Assembly (NCBI GenBank): GCA_965215215.1
Contig: OZ244043.1
Coordinates: forward strand, 124,001 to 188,000
Origin: CALDTK01 sp965215215
GTDB lineage: Bacteria > Bacteroidota > Bacteroidia > Chitinophagales > Saprospiraceae
Direction of reading: 5' to 3'
Length of the DNA stretch: 64,000 bases
Below, one piece after another: positions 33,152-40,861 of the stretch (the stretch's first letter is position 1; every line of letters starts with the position of its first letter). The notes below the pieces were generated by a model, which did no database searches, was not told the DNA's origin, and saw only the letters and a program-made list of their open reading frames with translations. A program made the translations under genes and the position numbers.

Positions 33152-34453
33152 TTAATGTGTAGTTTGAAGGGGCGCGGGCCGCCGGAGCGACCACTTCGAA
33201 GGGGGCGCGGGCTCGAGTACCACGCGCTCGCCCTGCGGCCGTTTGTTCTTCTTCGGTTTGGCCGGTCGGGGTTCGTTTTCGCGCCGGCGATCGGCGGAGT
33301 GTTCGACCCCCGCCTTCGCCTGGGCGGCGGCCATCGTGCGGCGAGTGAGTCCGTCGTGTGCGAGCTCCCGCTGGTACGCCGCGAGTCGGGGCTCGAGCTG
33401 GCCGTTGAAGTGAGGCATGACCGCGCGCGCGAACAGGTCGTACGACCGGTGCGAGGCGTACGGATCGGCCAGTTCCCCGTGCTCGATGACGAAGGTCCCG
33501 AAGCCCCCGGTAATCCGTTGGAGCTTCTCGATGTGCTCGATGGCTTGGGCCGGGGTGCCAATAACGGCGTGGCCGACCGTTCGGAGGACGTCAATCACGG
33601 CGTCGACGTCCTGGGTGTCGACCGGAATGTTCATCGGTAGGATCTGCCGGAGGTAGGTTATGTAGTGTGGTAGGCCCCAGGCGACCTCCTTACGGGCCTG
33701 CTCCTCGGTCTCGGCGATGTGTACGGGGCTTACCGCCGACCAACGCTTGCGGCTGATCGTCTGACCGTACTCGAGGGCGCGCCGCTCGGCGATCCGCCAC
33801 GCGGTGGTCATTGGGTTCTCCGTACCCGCCCCGATCGCGGCCGCCGCGCCGAAGGACAGAAGTCCGGCGCCGAAACGACCGGCAGCCCGCGGACCCGAGG
33901 GGGAGCGAAAGGACGCCACGCGGATGTCGAGGCGCTCCGAGAAAGGTCGGAGTTGGAGATACGCGTCCTTGAGCTCGAACCAATCTGTAGTCTTGTTGAC
34001 CGGTCCGTCGAAGCGGAGCAGCGAGGTGATCGCGTCGAGCGATTCCTCCATCTTGTGTCGCGCGTCCATGGGGTCGCGACCGATCATCGACGAGTCGAGC
34101 GCGAGCGCGCCGGAGCCTACCCCGAAGATCAGGCGGCCGCGCGTGATGTGGTCGAGCTGAATGATCCGGTCGACGACGTGGAGGGGGTTGTGATACGCGA
34201 GGCTCGAGACGCCGGTAGCGAGCTTGATGCGGCTGGTGCGCTGGGATGCCGCGGCGATCATTATTTCCGGACTCCCAATGATTTGCCACCCTCCGGAGTG
34301 ATGCTCCCCGAACCAGAACTCGTCGTAGCCGAGCCGGTCGCAGTGCTCGGCGAGTTGGAGGTCGGTCTCGAGCTGCAGGGTTGGGTTATGCCACGGCCGG
34401 TGGATGGGGAAAGTGAGCACTCCAAACTTCAATCTCTCTGCTTTCTTCGTCAT
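33152..34453 (-). CDS. Luciferase-like (LLM class) flavin-dependent monooxygenase
   Basis: A 433-residue TIM-barrel flavin monooxygenase. The N-terminal pattern (KFGVLTFPIHRP, then DRLGYDEFWFGEHHSGGW and ATGVSSLAYHNPLHVVDR) is that of the limonene-1,2-monooxygenase-like branch; the middle carries RGRLIFGVGSGAL. Such enzymes use FMNH2 from a separate reductase to hydroxylate or epoxidise small organics. After the barrel (about residue 375) there is an unusual basic, proline-rich tail of about 60 residues (PAKPKKNKRP) with no family counterpart that I know. The first 15 codons of the open frame are omitted because the ATG at 34453 begins family-like sequence. It is upstream of and probably co-transcribed with the halogenase-like gene. 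Confidence 0.82.
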   Translation of the reverse strand: MTKKAERLKFGVLTFPIHRPWHNPTLQLETDLQLAEHCDRLGYDEFWFGEHHSGGWQIIGSPEIMIAAASQRTSRIKLATGVSSLAYHNPLHVVDRIIQLDHITRGRLIFGVGSGALALDSSMIGRDPMDARHKMEESLDAITSLLRFDGPVNKTTDWFELKDAYLQLRPFSERLDIRVASFRSPSGPRAAGRFGAGLLSFGAAAAIGAGTENPMTTAWRIAERRALEYGQTISRKRWSAVSPVHIAETEEQARKEVAWGLPHYITYLRQILPMNIPVDTQDVDAVIDVLRTVGHAVIGTPAQAIEHIEKLQRITGGFGTFVIEHGELADPYASHRSYDLFARAVMPHFNGQLEPRLAAYQRELAHDGLTRRTMAAAQAKAGVEHSADRRRENEPRPAKPKKNKRPQGERVVLEPAPPSKWSLRRPAPLQTTH

Positions 34454-34829
34454 AGATCGCGCTTCGTGAGTCTGTAACCACCGTTGCAAGAACACCATCG
34501 AACCGCAGGCTGGGCGTCCAAAACTTCAAAATAATAGTTTGTTTTTGACGATTGCTAAATAATATAAATTTTTTTAAGAATCTGATCCTAAAATTTATAT
34601 CTACTATAATGTGTAACCCTGCTTGGCTTATTATTCACAGTAGCTGTCGCCCGCTCACACTAGTGAGTGGTACTGACGTGAGTCGCGTTTCTCTTACCTA
34701 TGCTCCGTAGAGTACGAGTGAACTCGGCTGGATGCACTTCGGCTACACGCATCCACTGTGCTAGACTGCCATCACGACGGTTTCAACGTCTTTTACGGTA
34801 AGGACCTTGCACTCCCCTTCGGTTGTCTC
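34454..34829. other. AT-rich intergenic region
   Basis: A 376-base gap with a strongly AT-rich core at about 34530-34615, the lowest-GC stretch of the window, upstream of the monooxygenase-halogenase pair. No complete TTTG/TAnnTTTG promoter pair could be placed. The base composition suggests imported DNA or a regulatory/nucleoid-binding region. Confidence 0.5.
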
Positions 34830-35075
34830 ATGATCACGCTAAACCCGCGCGCCATGCGCAAGATCGAGTTCACCGACAATGACGTCAGACGCACGTCCGT
34901 CAACCTCGACCTCGTCACCCACGTCGAGGATGAGGCCTACCCTGACAATGCCGATCACGACGAGGTCGTCTTCCGCCCCGTCTCCGGGGCCTCCGTCATG
35001 TGCCGACTCCGCACCCGCGAACAGTACCACGCGGCCCTCGCAAAAGTCGTCGAGGCTCTCCGCGAACCACTCTAA
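34830..35075 (+). CDS. Small hypothetical protein
   Basis: A possible 81-residue protein from ATG 34830 (a GTG at 34758 would make 105). It begins ITLNPRAMRKIEFTDND and looks like a small alpha/beta fold: two or three strands (VNLDLVTHVED, DEVVFRPVSG, SVMCRLRT), then a C-terminal helix (YHAALAKVVEALREPL). I do not recognise a family. GC and codon use resemble the chromosome more than the AT-rich region before it. It ends 19 bases before the degenerate insertion element, so it may be a resident gene or passenger debris. Confidence 0.5.
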   Translation: MITLNPRAMRKIEFTDNDVRRTSVNLDLVTHVEDEAYPDNADHDEVVFRPVSGASVMCRLRTREQYHAALAKVVEALREPL

Positions 35076-35094
35076 TAGTTGCCTCTAAGACTCA

Positions 35095-35864
35095 GAGCGT
35101 GTTAGAGTTTTTCCAGCTGCCTGAGCGCGGGCTTGACGTGCACCCACAGGACCGTCGCTTCGTATTGGCGACGCAGGCGGTCGTAACACACGCGAAACGC
35201 TCGCACGAACGAGAGACGGGCGAAGGTCTCCTCGATGACCCACCGCGCGGGGACCGGGGCGAACCCACTGGCCTCCGACTTCTTGCACTCCGGCACCGTC
35301 ACGGACCGCGACTCGACCCCGGGGGCGGCGCACGCGTCGGCGAAGTGGAGGTACGCCCCGTCGGCGAGGGCGAGCCCGACGGTCGTGAGCCCGGAGGCCC
35401 GCGCCACGGCGGGCACGGACTTCGAGTCGATCTCGCGACGACTGTCGGGTGCCCGGGGTCGCCGTCCGGCCCCGGGGCTCCGACGTAAGCGAGGGCGAAA
35501 GCCTCGCGGAAGCGGAGCGCGCCGATGGTCAGGGCGTTAGCCGACTCGATGACGTAGTCGCTCGCCCGGCGCCGGAGGTAGTCGTACCCAACGTGCGACG
35601 AGAGTCGGGCGGAGTCGAGGCTGCGCCACTGGGAGCCGTTGTCGACGCGGTGGAAGCGCGCGGCGACGGACGAGTCCGAGGGGGTACTTACGCCGCCGTC
35701 GCGGGATAAGCCCCCGGATAACGCGGGCGAGTAACTCGACGCCGTCGTCGGAGACGTTCGGGGGGTGTAGAGTGAGACCCATACTCCCGGTAGCGGCTCC
35801 GGCGACTTGCTGTTTAGCGGGTTATAAATGAGCGAGTATCGCATGCGAGAACTCTAACACGCTC
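35095..35864. mobile_element. Degenerate IS5-type insertion sequence
   Basis: A 770-bp element bounded by 15-bp perfect terminal inverted repeats (GAGCGTGTTAGAGTT at 35095-35109 and its complement at 35850-35864) and flanked by a direct repeat TCA at 35092-35094 and 35865-35867, read as a 3-bp target duplication. The TNA-type target fits the IS1031-like group of the IS5 family. It is about 60-150 bp shorter than typical members, and its transposase is split over three frames. Confidence 0.8.
35102..35844 (-). pseudogene. IS5-family DDE transposase, frameshifted and internally shortened
   Basis: Three minus-strand frames each carry a recognisable piece. The first has VSDDGVELLARVIRGLIPRR (N-terminal helical domain). 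A second frame has NGSQWRSLDSARL, the equivalent of the C/GxQWRxLP motif. A third frame from about 35416 down has LADGAYLHFADA (third acidic residue region) and PARWVIEETFARLSF (the glutamate of DDE in WVIEETF). The stretch that should hold the first two catalytic aspartates is missing or unrecognisable. Two frame changes plus this loss argue for a dead gene instead of programmed frameshifting. Both ends of the element remain, so it could be mobilised only in trans. Confidence 0.8.
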
Positions 35865-35976
35865 TCAACCAATCAACGGCAGTCTTCCCATTCAATAGAT
35901 CGGCACTACCCACTGCCTTAATTGTACTGCGACCGCTCCTCAGTGGCAACTCCTTTAGCTAGGTTCCAGCGCTCTG

Positions 35977-36294
35977 CTAGTAATTTGGCGGCAGTAACCA
36001 GGCGATCCGCTTTGGGTCATTGAGAACCTCCAAGTCGCTCCCCTCGGGAACCGGGTAGCATTCTAGTTTCTGGTCGAACGATTCTAAATATCCAATCAGC
36101 TCGTAGTTCTCTAACTCCCTTTGCTCGTCGATAAAATCCTCGAGCACTAGGTCGTCATAGAGTTGGCTTAAGAACGCTGAGACCGATACAACTATCTCCG
36201 GCTCGCACCCGGACCATACGCGCCGTTGTAGATTAACATCGCCAATGTCTACAGCTCGCTTGTAAATTTCGGACTGCCACTGTATGTCATCCAT
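35977..36294 (-). CDS. Small acidic orphan protein
   Basis: A 105-residue strongly acidic protein (DDIQWQSEIYKRAVDIGD at the start; LYDDLVLEDFIDEQRELENYEL in the middle; DPKRIAWLLPPNY at the end). It is predominantly helical with no signal peptide or membrane segment. GC is visibly lower than in neighbouring genes, which with the adjacent insertion element suggests horizontal origin. Size and acidity recall immunity or antitoxin-like proteins, but I recognise no family and no toxin gene is next to it. Confidence 0.6.
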   Translation of the reverse strand: MDDIQWQSEIYKRAVDIGDVNLQRRVWSGCEPEIVVSVSAFLSQLYDDLVLEDFIDEQRELENYELIGYLESFDQKLECYPVPEGSDLEVLNDPKRIAWLLPPNY

Positions 36295-36347
36295 TAGAAC
36301 GGGGATCTCCGTTCGCGGTTGGGTATTTGAACCTCTCTTCGCCCGCC

Positions 36348-37619
36348 ATGCCCCCCCTAGCCGAACGCCTCCGCCCCAGTACCCTCGCCGCCTACGCCGG
36401 CCAGGAGCACCTCGTCGGCGAAGGGAAAGTGCTGAGTGCGGCGGTGACCTCCGGGCGGCTACCGAGCATGATCCTGTGGGGGCCGCCCGGGGTCGGTAAG
36501 ACTACCCTCGCCCACATCCTCGCCACCAGCCTCGACCGCCCCTTCTTCGAACTCTCCGCTATTAGCGCCGGGGTGAAAGACGTGCGCGAAGCCATCGAGA
36601 AGGCGAAAAAGCAAAAGTTCTTCGCCAGTCCGCCGCCGGTCCTGTTCATCGATGAGATTCACCGGTTCTCGAAGAGTCAGCAGGACGCACTGCTCGGGGC
36701 GGTAGAGCGGGGCGTGGTCACCCTGATCGGCGCCACGACCGAGAACCCGAGCTTCGAGGTCATCCCCGCGCTGCTCTCCCGGGCGCAGGTGTACGTCCTC
36801 GAACCGCTGTCGCGGGAGCGGCTCGTGTTGCTCGTCGACGAGGCGCTCGAACGCGACGAGTTTTTGCGGAAGCTCGACCTGACGATCGACTCGTACGACG
36901 CGCTCATCCGCATCAGCGGGGGGGATGTACGCAAGCTCTACAACGCCCTGGAACTGGTGGCTTCGCAGGCCGAGGCGAGTGGGGAGAGCCACATCACGGA
37001 CGAGCTGGTCACGGATGTAGTACAAAACAACCTCGCGCGCTACGACAAGGGCGGCGAGCAGCACTACGACATCATCAGCGCCTTCATCAAGAGCATCCGC
37101 GGCAGCGATCCGAACGGAGCGCTCTACTGGCTCGCCCGCATGCTCGAAGGAGGCGAAGACGTAGCCTTTATCGCTCGCCGCTTGTTGATTAGTGCTTCGG
37201 AGGATGTAGGCCTGGCCAATCCGAATGCCTTGCTGCTTGCCACGACCTGCATGGACGCGGTGCGCATGATCGGACTGCCGGAAGCGCGGATTATCCTTTC
37301 GCAAACGGTCGTCTACCTAGCTACCAGTCCGAAGAGCAACGCGAGCTACAAGGCGATTGGGGAAGCACAGCGCATGGTGCGGGAAACGGGAGATTTACCC
37401 GTGCCGCTACACCTGCGCAACGCACCGACCAAGCTGATGAAGCAACTCGATTACGGCAAGGGGTACACGTACGCACACGACCAGCCGGGCAACTTCTCCG
37501 AACAGCGGTTCGTGCCCACCGAGCTCGGAGATCCCGTCTTCTACGAACCGGGTGAGAACGCGAGCGAGGCGAGCATCCTCGAACGGCTCAAAAGCTGGTG
37601 GCCGAAGCGGTACCGGTAG
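36348..37619 (+). CDS. rarA: Replication-associated recombination protein A (AAA ATPase)
   Basis: RarA/MgsA, a clamp-loader-like AAA+ ATPase acting at stalled replication forks. From the ATG at 36348 it has 423 residues; the TTG 21 bases earlier is unlikely. Visible are LAERLRPSTLAAYAGQEHL at the start, Walker A GPPGVGKTT near residue 46, Walker B FIDEIHRFSKSQQD near 99, sensor ATTENPSFEV near 128, and the C-terminal tetramerisation region (ISAFIKSIRGSDPNGALYWLARML, residues 237-260). It follows a low-GC stretch and is monocistronic. Confidence 0.94.
   Translation: MPPLAERLRPSTLAAYAGQEHLVGEGKVLSAAVTSGRLPSMILWGPPGVGKTTLAHILATSLDRPFFELSAISAGVKDVREAIEKAKKQKFFASPPPVLFIDEIHRFSKSQQDALLGAVERGVVTLIGATTENPSFEVIPALLSRAQVYVLEPLSRERLVLLVDEALERDEFLRKLDLTIDSYDALIRISGGDVRKLYNALELVASQAEASGESHITDELVTDVVQNNLARYDKGGEQHYDIISAFIKSIRGSDPNGALYWLARMLEGGEDVAFIARRLLISASEDVGLANPNALLLATTCMDAVRMIGLPEARIILSQTVVYLATSPKSNASYKAIGEAQRMVRETGDLPVPLHLRNAPTKLMKQLDYGKGYTYAHDQPGNFSEQRFVPTELGDPVFYEPGENASEASILERLKSWWPKRYR
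36860..36873 (+). repeat. Dispersed motif GTTTTnGCGnAAGC
   Basis: Reads GTTTTTGCGGAAGC; inside rarA, sense. Confidence 0.8.
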
Positions 37620-37666
37620 GCATTTACCTTAAGACTGCGAATTTCGCTACCAAGTCATTATGGAAC

Positions 37667-37901
37667 TTACTCGGTTGCCGTGGTAGTCCCTGAACCGAAG
37701 TCGCGTAGCAAACCTCCCCTCGACAAATCCTCGTCGAGTGCCTCCCGGTGGATTCCCCCACCACGACCGATCGGCCGCCACTCCGACCGCTCTGTGTAGG
37801 GTTCCGCCGGCCAGCCGCTCAGATGCCGCGTACGGGACGGCGAAGGTGCGCCCACCGGCGAGCGTGACGTAGAAGCGCTCTCGACCGATCCCCACGTCCA
37901 C
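37667..37901 (-). pseudogene. DUF2442-like protein remnant with one frameshift
   Basis: DUF2442 domains are small proteins, often next to DUF4160 partners in toxin-antitoxin-like pairs. In one frame the minus strand reads ERFYVTLAGGRTFAVPYA, the L-x-DGR-x-x-x-VP pattern that opens the domain, then runs on as unrelated sequence. In a second frame, entered near 37812, it reads TERSEWRPIGRGGGIHREA and LDEDLSRGGLL, the family's closing half (usually GIHWxxLDEDIS). Joining the frames gives a near-complete domain of about 77 residues, so a single indel explains the break. The first in-frame start is a GTG at 37901, immediately beside the palindrome. No DUF4160 partner is visible. Confidence 0.65.
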
Positions 37902-37933
37902 GGCCAGTTGGCGACCCGGGTCGCCAACTGGCC
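37902..37933. repeat. Perfect 32-bp palindrome
   Basis: A perfect inverted repeat without spacer. The left arm GGCCAGTTGGCGACCC (37902-37917) is the exact reverse complement of the right arm (37918-37933). It sits directly upstream of the DUF2442-like remnant and would form a very stable cruciform or RNA hairpin. No T-run follows, so it is not a standard terminator. Confidence 0.95.
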
Positions 37934-38115
37934 ATGGACCGACGCTCCGAGGTCTCGACTACTTTCGATCCAGGCGCCCAGTACTTTGCTCCACATTTCC
38001 CTTAGTAACGTGTACATGCGCTCGTTCCCTTCGCGGCGGTAGAAGAAGAACCGGGGTACCCATCAGTATCCAAGAGCTTGCGCACAGCAACGGAATTGAT
38101 TTAGACTGTACACCG

Positions 38116-40269
38116 CTATCCCTCCTCGTCGACCCGCTTCCCGAGCGATGAGTCCTTCTTGGGAGCCGCAGCGACCACCTCGTCCTCGGGCGGCTCGGGG
38201 TACTCGACGCGGGCGTGGTACATGCTGTTGAGCATTGTCTTAAAGATCGCGCGACACACCTCCAGCTCGGCGAAGGACAAGGAGCACTCGTTGAGCTGCC
38301 CGTGCGCCACCTTGGCGTCGAGGATGCCGTCGACGAGCTTCGCGATGCCCTCCTGGGTAGGGTCGCGCGTGGCGCGCCCGGCGGCCTCCACGCTGTCGGC
38401 GAGCATGAGGATGCCCTGCTCCTTTGAGGTGGGCAGCGGACCCGGGTAGCGAAATTTGACCTCGTCGTCGGGCGTACCCTCGTGCGCCTTGCGCCAGGTA
38501 CGGTAGAAATACTCCACGCGCGTGGTGCCGTGGTGCGTGCGGATGAAGTCGATGAGTTTTGCCGGAAGGCCCGCCTTCTTGGCCATCCGAACCCCGTCGG
38601 GCACGTGCGCGATGATCACGCGGGCGCTCTCCAGCTCGTCGAGGTCGTCGTGGGGGTTGCGCCCGGTCTGGTTCTCGATGAAGTAGAGCGGGGCGGTCGA
38701 CTTGCCGATGTCGTGGTAGAGGGCGGCCACCTTAACGAGCAACGTATCGGCGCCGACCTCCCGGGCGGCGGATTCGGCCAGGTTGCTTACCGCCAGGCTG
38801 TGTTGAAAGGTACCCGGTGCACGCAGGCCGAGCTCCCGCAAAACGGGTCGGTTGACGTCCGAGAGCTCGAGCAGCGTGACGTCGCTCGTGAAGCCGAAGA
38901 AGCGGCCGAGCAGGGGCACCAGGGGGTAGGCGAGGAGCACGAGGAATACGTTGACGCCCAACCAGACGAAGACCGACCAGTCGATGGTGCGCCACGCTCC
39001 CTCCTTGGTGAGCTCGAGGCCGACGTACCCCACCGCGTAGGTGAAGAACAGGAAGAGGATGGTCCGGAAAAACTTCGTGAGGTCGCGCGTGCCCGTGGGC
39101 GAGAGCACCGCCACGATCCCCACGATGATCTGGATGAAGGTGAACTCGTACCCCAGGCTCGTGAGGAAACTGGCGATCAGCACCACGCACAAGTGCGTGA
39201 AGAGCGCCACCCCCTGCGGGTAGAAGCTCTTGATGATGATGGGCACGATGGCGAAGGGCATGACCCACACGCTGAGGCCGTTGAGCGATTCGAGCCGGAA
39301 GACCGCGAAGCTGCTCACGAGCACCAACATCAGGATGAAGACCAAACGGTTGAACCGCGCGAACTCACCCCGGTGAAACACGCGGATGTAGAGCAGCAGC
39401 ACCGCCATGATCATGCTCGTGAGCATGAGGTACCCGAGGAACATGAACCAGCCCCGGCTGTCGTCGACGACCTGGGATTCGTACTGCCGGCGGTAGCTCT
39501 CCAGCTTGCGGTAGATCTCCTCGCTGACGATCCCGTCCTCGGTCACGATGATCTCGGCCTGGCGTACCATCCCACGGGATTCGGCGATCTCGGCGAGGTT
39601 GGCCTCCAGGAAGCGACGCGTGAGCGAATCCGAGTAGCGGACGTTGGGCTGCACGGCGTCTTGCAGGAGCGGCACCAGCACGTCCGCATCCCTGAGGCGG
39701 GTCGCCTGCACCGAGTCGCGCAGCTGCTCGCGGACCTGTTCGGGGCCCACCAGACTGGCCGTGCTCCGCTCGGTGAGCGTGTTGCCCCGCACGATGTGCA
39801 CGATGCCGCTGCGCGCGTTCGCGACCGGTCCGCTCAGGTCGACGATGCCCCGGTCGTAGCTTCGTTTCAGTAGGCCTTGGGCTACTTTCAGGTAGCGATC
39901 GGGCCGCCGCCGGAAGTCGCCAAAGTCGGAGTCCGCCGGTAGCAAGCGGAAGCGGTCCTGGAACACGGCCTCGAAGCTGGCGAGCTCTTCGTTGGCCACG
40001 TTGGGGTCGTACACGAGGTACGGCTCGGCGCGCGCGCGCACGGCGTCGCGTTCGGCCTCGAGCTCGGGGTCGAGCTTGCGGATGGGGAAGTCGAACGGAG
40101 CCACGAGGTCGTCGTAGCGCCAGCGCGTACCCTGCTCGTAGCGCTGGTCGAATTTTACGCCCGTGGGGAACATGAAGGAGATGAGCACGACCACGAGCAG
40201 CACCAAACCGACCTGCACCCAGGAGGGCAAATCGTTCCAGAACCGGCGCATGCGGTAGCGAAACCTCAT
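38116..40269 (-). CDS. 7TM-HD family phosphohydrolase (PgpH-like)
   Basis: Membrane-anchored HD phosphohydrolase of 717 residues from the ATG at 40269, related to PgpH, which degrades cyclic di-AMP. The first transmembrane helix (WVQVGLVLLVVVLISFMF) is followed by a large extracytoplasmic 7TMR-HDED domain (about residues 45-330), a seven-helix membrane part (about 345-500) and a cytoplasmic HD domain. Metal-binding motifs include YHDIGKS near residue 518, a histidine in VIIAHVPDGV and FIRTHHGTTRVEY near 575. Cyclic di-AMP as substrate is inferred from the family. The ATG overlaps the stop of the adenosyltransferase gene by 4 bases, ending the rimO-led operon. Upstream in-frame sequence is the complement of other coding and is excluded. 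Confidence 0.88.
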   Translation of the reverse strand: MRFRYRMRRFWNDLPSWVQVGLVLLVVVLISFMFPTGVKFDQRYEQGTRWRYDDLVAPFDFPIRKLDPELEAERDAVRARAEPYLVYDPNVANEELASFEAVFQDRFRLLPADSDFGDFRRRPDRYLKVAQGLLKRSYDRGIVDLSGPVANARSGIVHIVRGNTLTERSTASLVGPEQVREQLRDSVQATRLRDADVLVPLLQDAVQPNVRYSDSLTRRFLEANLAEIAESRGMVRQAEIIVTEDGIVSEEIYRKLESYRRQYESQVVDDSRGWFMFLGYLMLTSMIMAVLLLYIRVFHRGEFARFNRLVFILMLVLVSSFAVFRLESLNGLSVWVMPFAIVPIIIKSFYPQGVALFTHLCVVLIASFLTSLGYEFTFIQIIVGIVAVLSPTGTRDLTKFFRTILFLFFTYAVGYVGLELTKEGAWRTIDWSVFVWLGVNVFLVLLAYPLVPLLGRFFGFTSDVTLLELSDVNRPVLRELGLRAPGTFQHSLAVSNLAESAAREVGADTLLVKVAALYHDIGKSTAPLYFIENQTGRNPHDDLDELESARVIIAHVPDGVRMAKKAGLPAKLIDFIRTHHGTTRVEYFYRTWRKAHEGTPDDEVKFRYPGPLPTSKEQGILMLADSVEAAGRATRDPTQEGIAKLVDGILDAKVAHGQLNECSLSFAELEVCRAIFKTMLNSMYHARVEYPEPPEDEVVAAAPKKDSSLGKRVDEEG

Positions 40270-40829
40270 TCGTGTACCCAGGGGATGTCCGGCTCGCCGG
40301 CGTGGTGGGCCAGGGCGCGGGCGAGCGTGAAGAGGTAGTCCGAGAGCCGGTTGAGGTAGCGGATCAAGGTCGCGTCTACCGGGCTGGCTCGGTGAAGGGT
40401 CACGAGTCGCCGTTCCGCCCGCCGAGCGACACACCTCGCCAACTGGCACTGGGTGACCGCCGGACTTCCCGCGGGCAGGATGAAGGCCGTGAGCGCGGGG
40501 AGGTCGACCTCGAGCTCGTCGATCCAAGCCTCGAGCCGCACCACCGCCGCCTCCGTGAGCGGTTTTAGCGAAAGCGCTTTCTCGGGCGGCGTAGCGAGCT
40601 GACTGCCGACGGTGAAGAGCTCCGACTGGACCCGTAGCAGCTGCTCGGCCGGGGCAATTCGCTCCCGCAAAACACCGGGTACCAGCGAGCCGACCACGCC
40701 CAGTTGGGCGTTCAGCTCGTCGACGGTTCCGTAGGCCTCGATACGTGCGTCGTCTTTGGGGGCGCGCTGACCTCCGTAGAGGCTCGTTTCGCCCGTGTCG
40801 CCGCCCTTCGTGTAGATTTTAAACGCCAT
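40266..40829 (-). CDS. Cob(I)alamin adenosyltransferase (PduO type)
   Basis: ATP:cob(I)alamin adenosyltransferase making adenosylcobalamin. It is 187 residues long from the ATG at 40829, starting with the nucleotide-binding KIYTKGGDTGETSLYGGQR. Other family motifs are EAYGTVDELNAQLG near residue 32, FILPAGSPAVTQCQLARCVARRAER near 120-145, and LNRLSDYLFTLAR near 165. The product is a cytoplasmic trimer. No corrin biosynthesis genes are in the window, so it may salvage cobalamin for methylmalonyl-CoA mutase or ribonucleotide reductase (inference). A -7-like box TACCTTGG ends 8 bases upstream, an internal promoter possibility. It overlaps the HD phosphohydrolase gene by 4 bases. Confidence 0.9.
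   Translation of the reverse strand: MAFKIYTKGGDTGETSLYGGQRAPKDDARIEAYGTVDELNAQLGVVGSLVPGVLRERIAPAEQLLRVQSELFTVGSQLATPPEKALSLKPLTEAAVVRLEAWIDELEVDLPALTAFILPAGSPAVTQCQLARCVARRAERRLVTLHRASPVDATLIRYLNRLSDYLFTLARALAHHAGEPDIPWVHE
40562..40575 (+). repeat. Dispersed motif GTTTTnGCGnAAGC
   Basis: Reads GTTTTAGCGAAAGC; antisense to the adenosyltransferase gene. Confidence 0.8.
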
Positions 40830-40837
40830 CGTTAGCG

Positions 40838-40845
40838 CCAAGGTA
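40838..40845 (-). promoter_or_regulatory. -7-like box before the adenosyltransferase gene
   Basis: TACCTTGG, identical to the box before the RluA-type gene, ending 8 bases before the ATG at 40829. If real it is an internal promoter of the rimO operon. Confidence 0.4.
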
Positions 40846-40861
40846 GGCGCCCACGCTTCCT

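Larger units (their letters stand above)
37620..38115. other. Intergenic region holding a DUF2442-type remnant
   Basis: A 496-base gap between convergent rarA and the HD phosphohydrolase gene. Its only recognisable contents are the frameshifted DUF2442-like remnant and the 32-bp palindrome listed separately. The part from 37934 to 38115 shows no gene, promoter pair or terminator that I can support. Confidence 0.6.
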
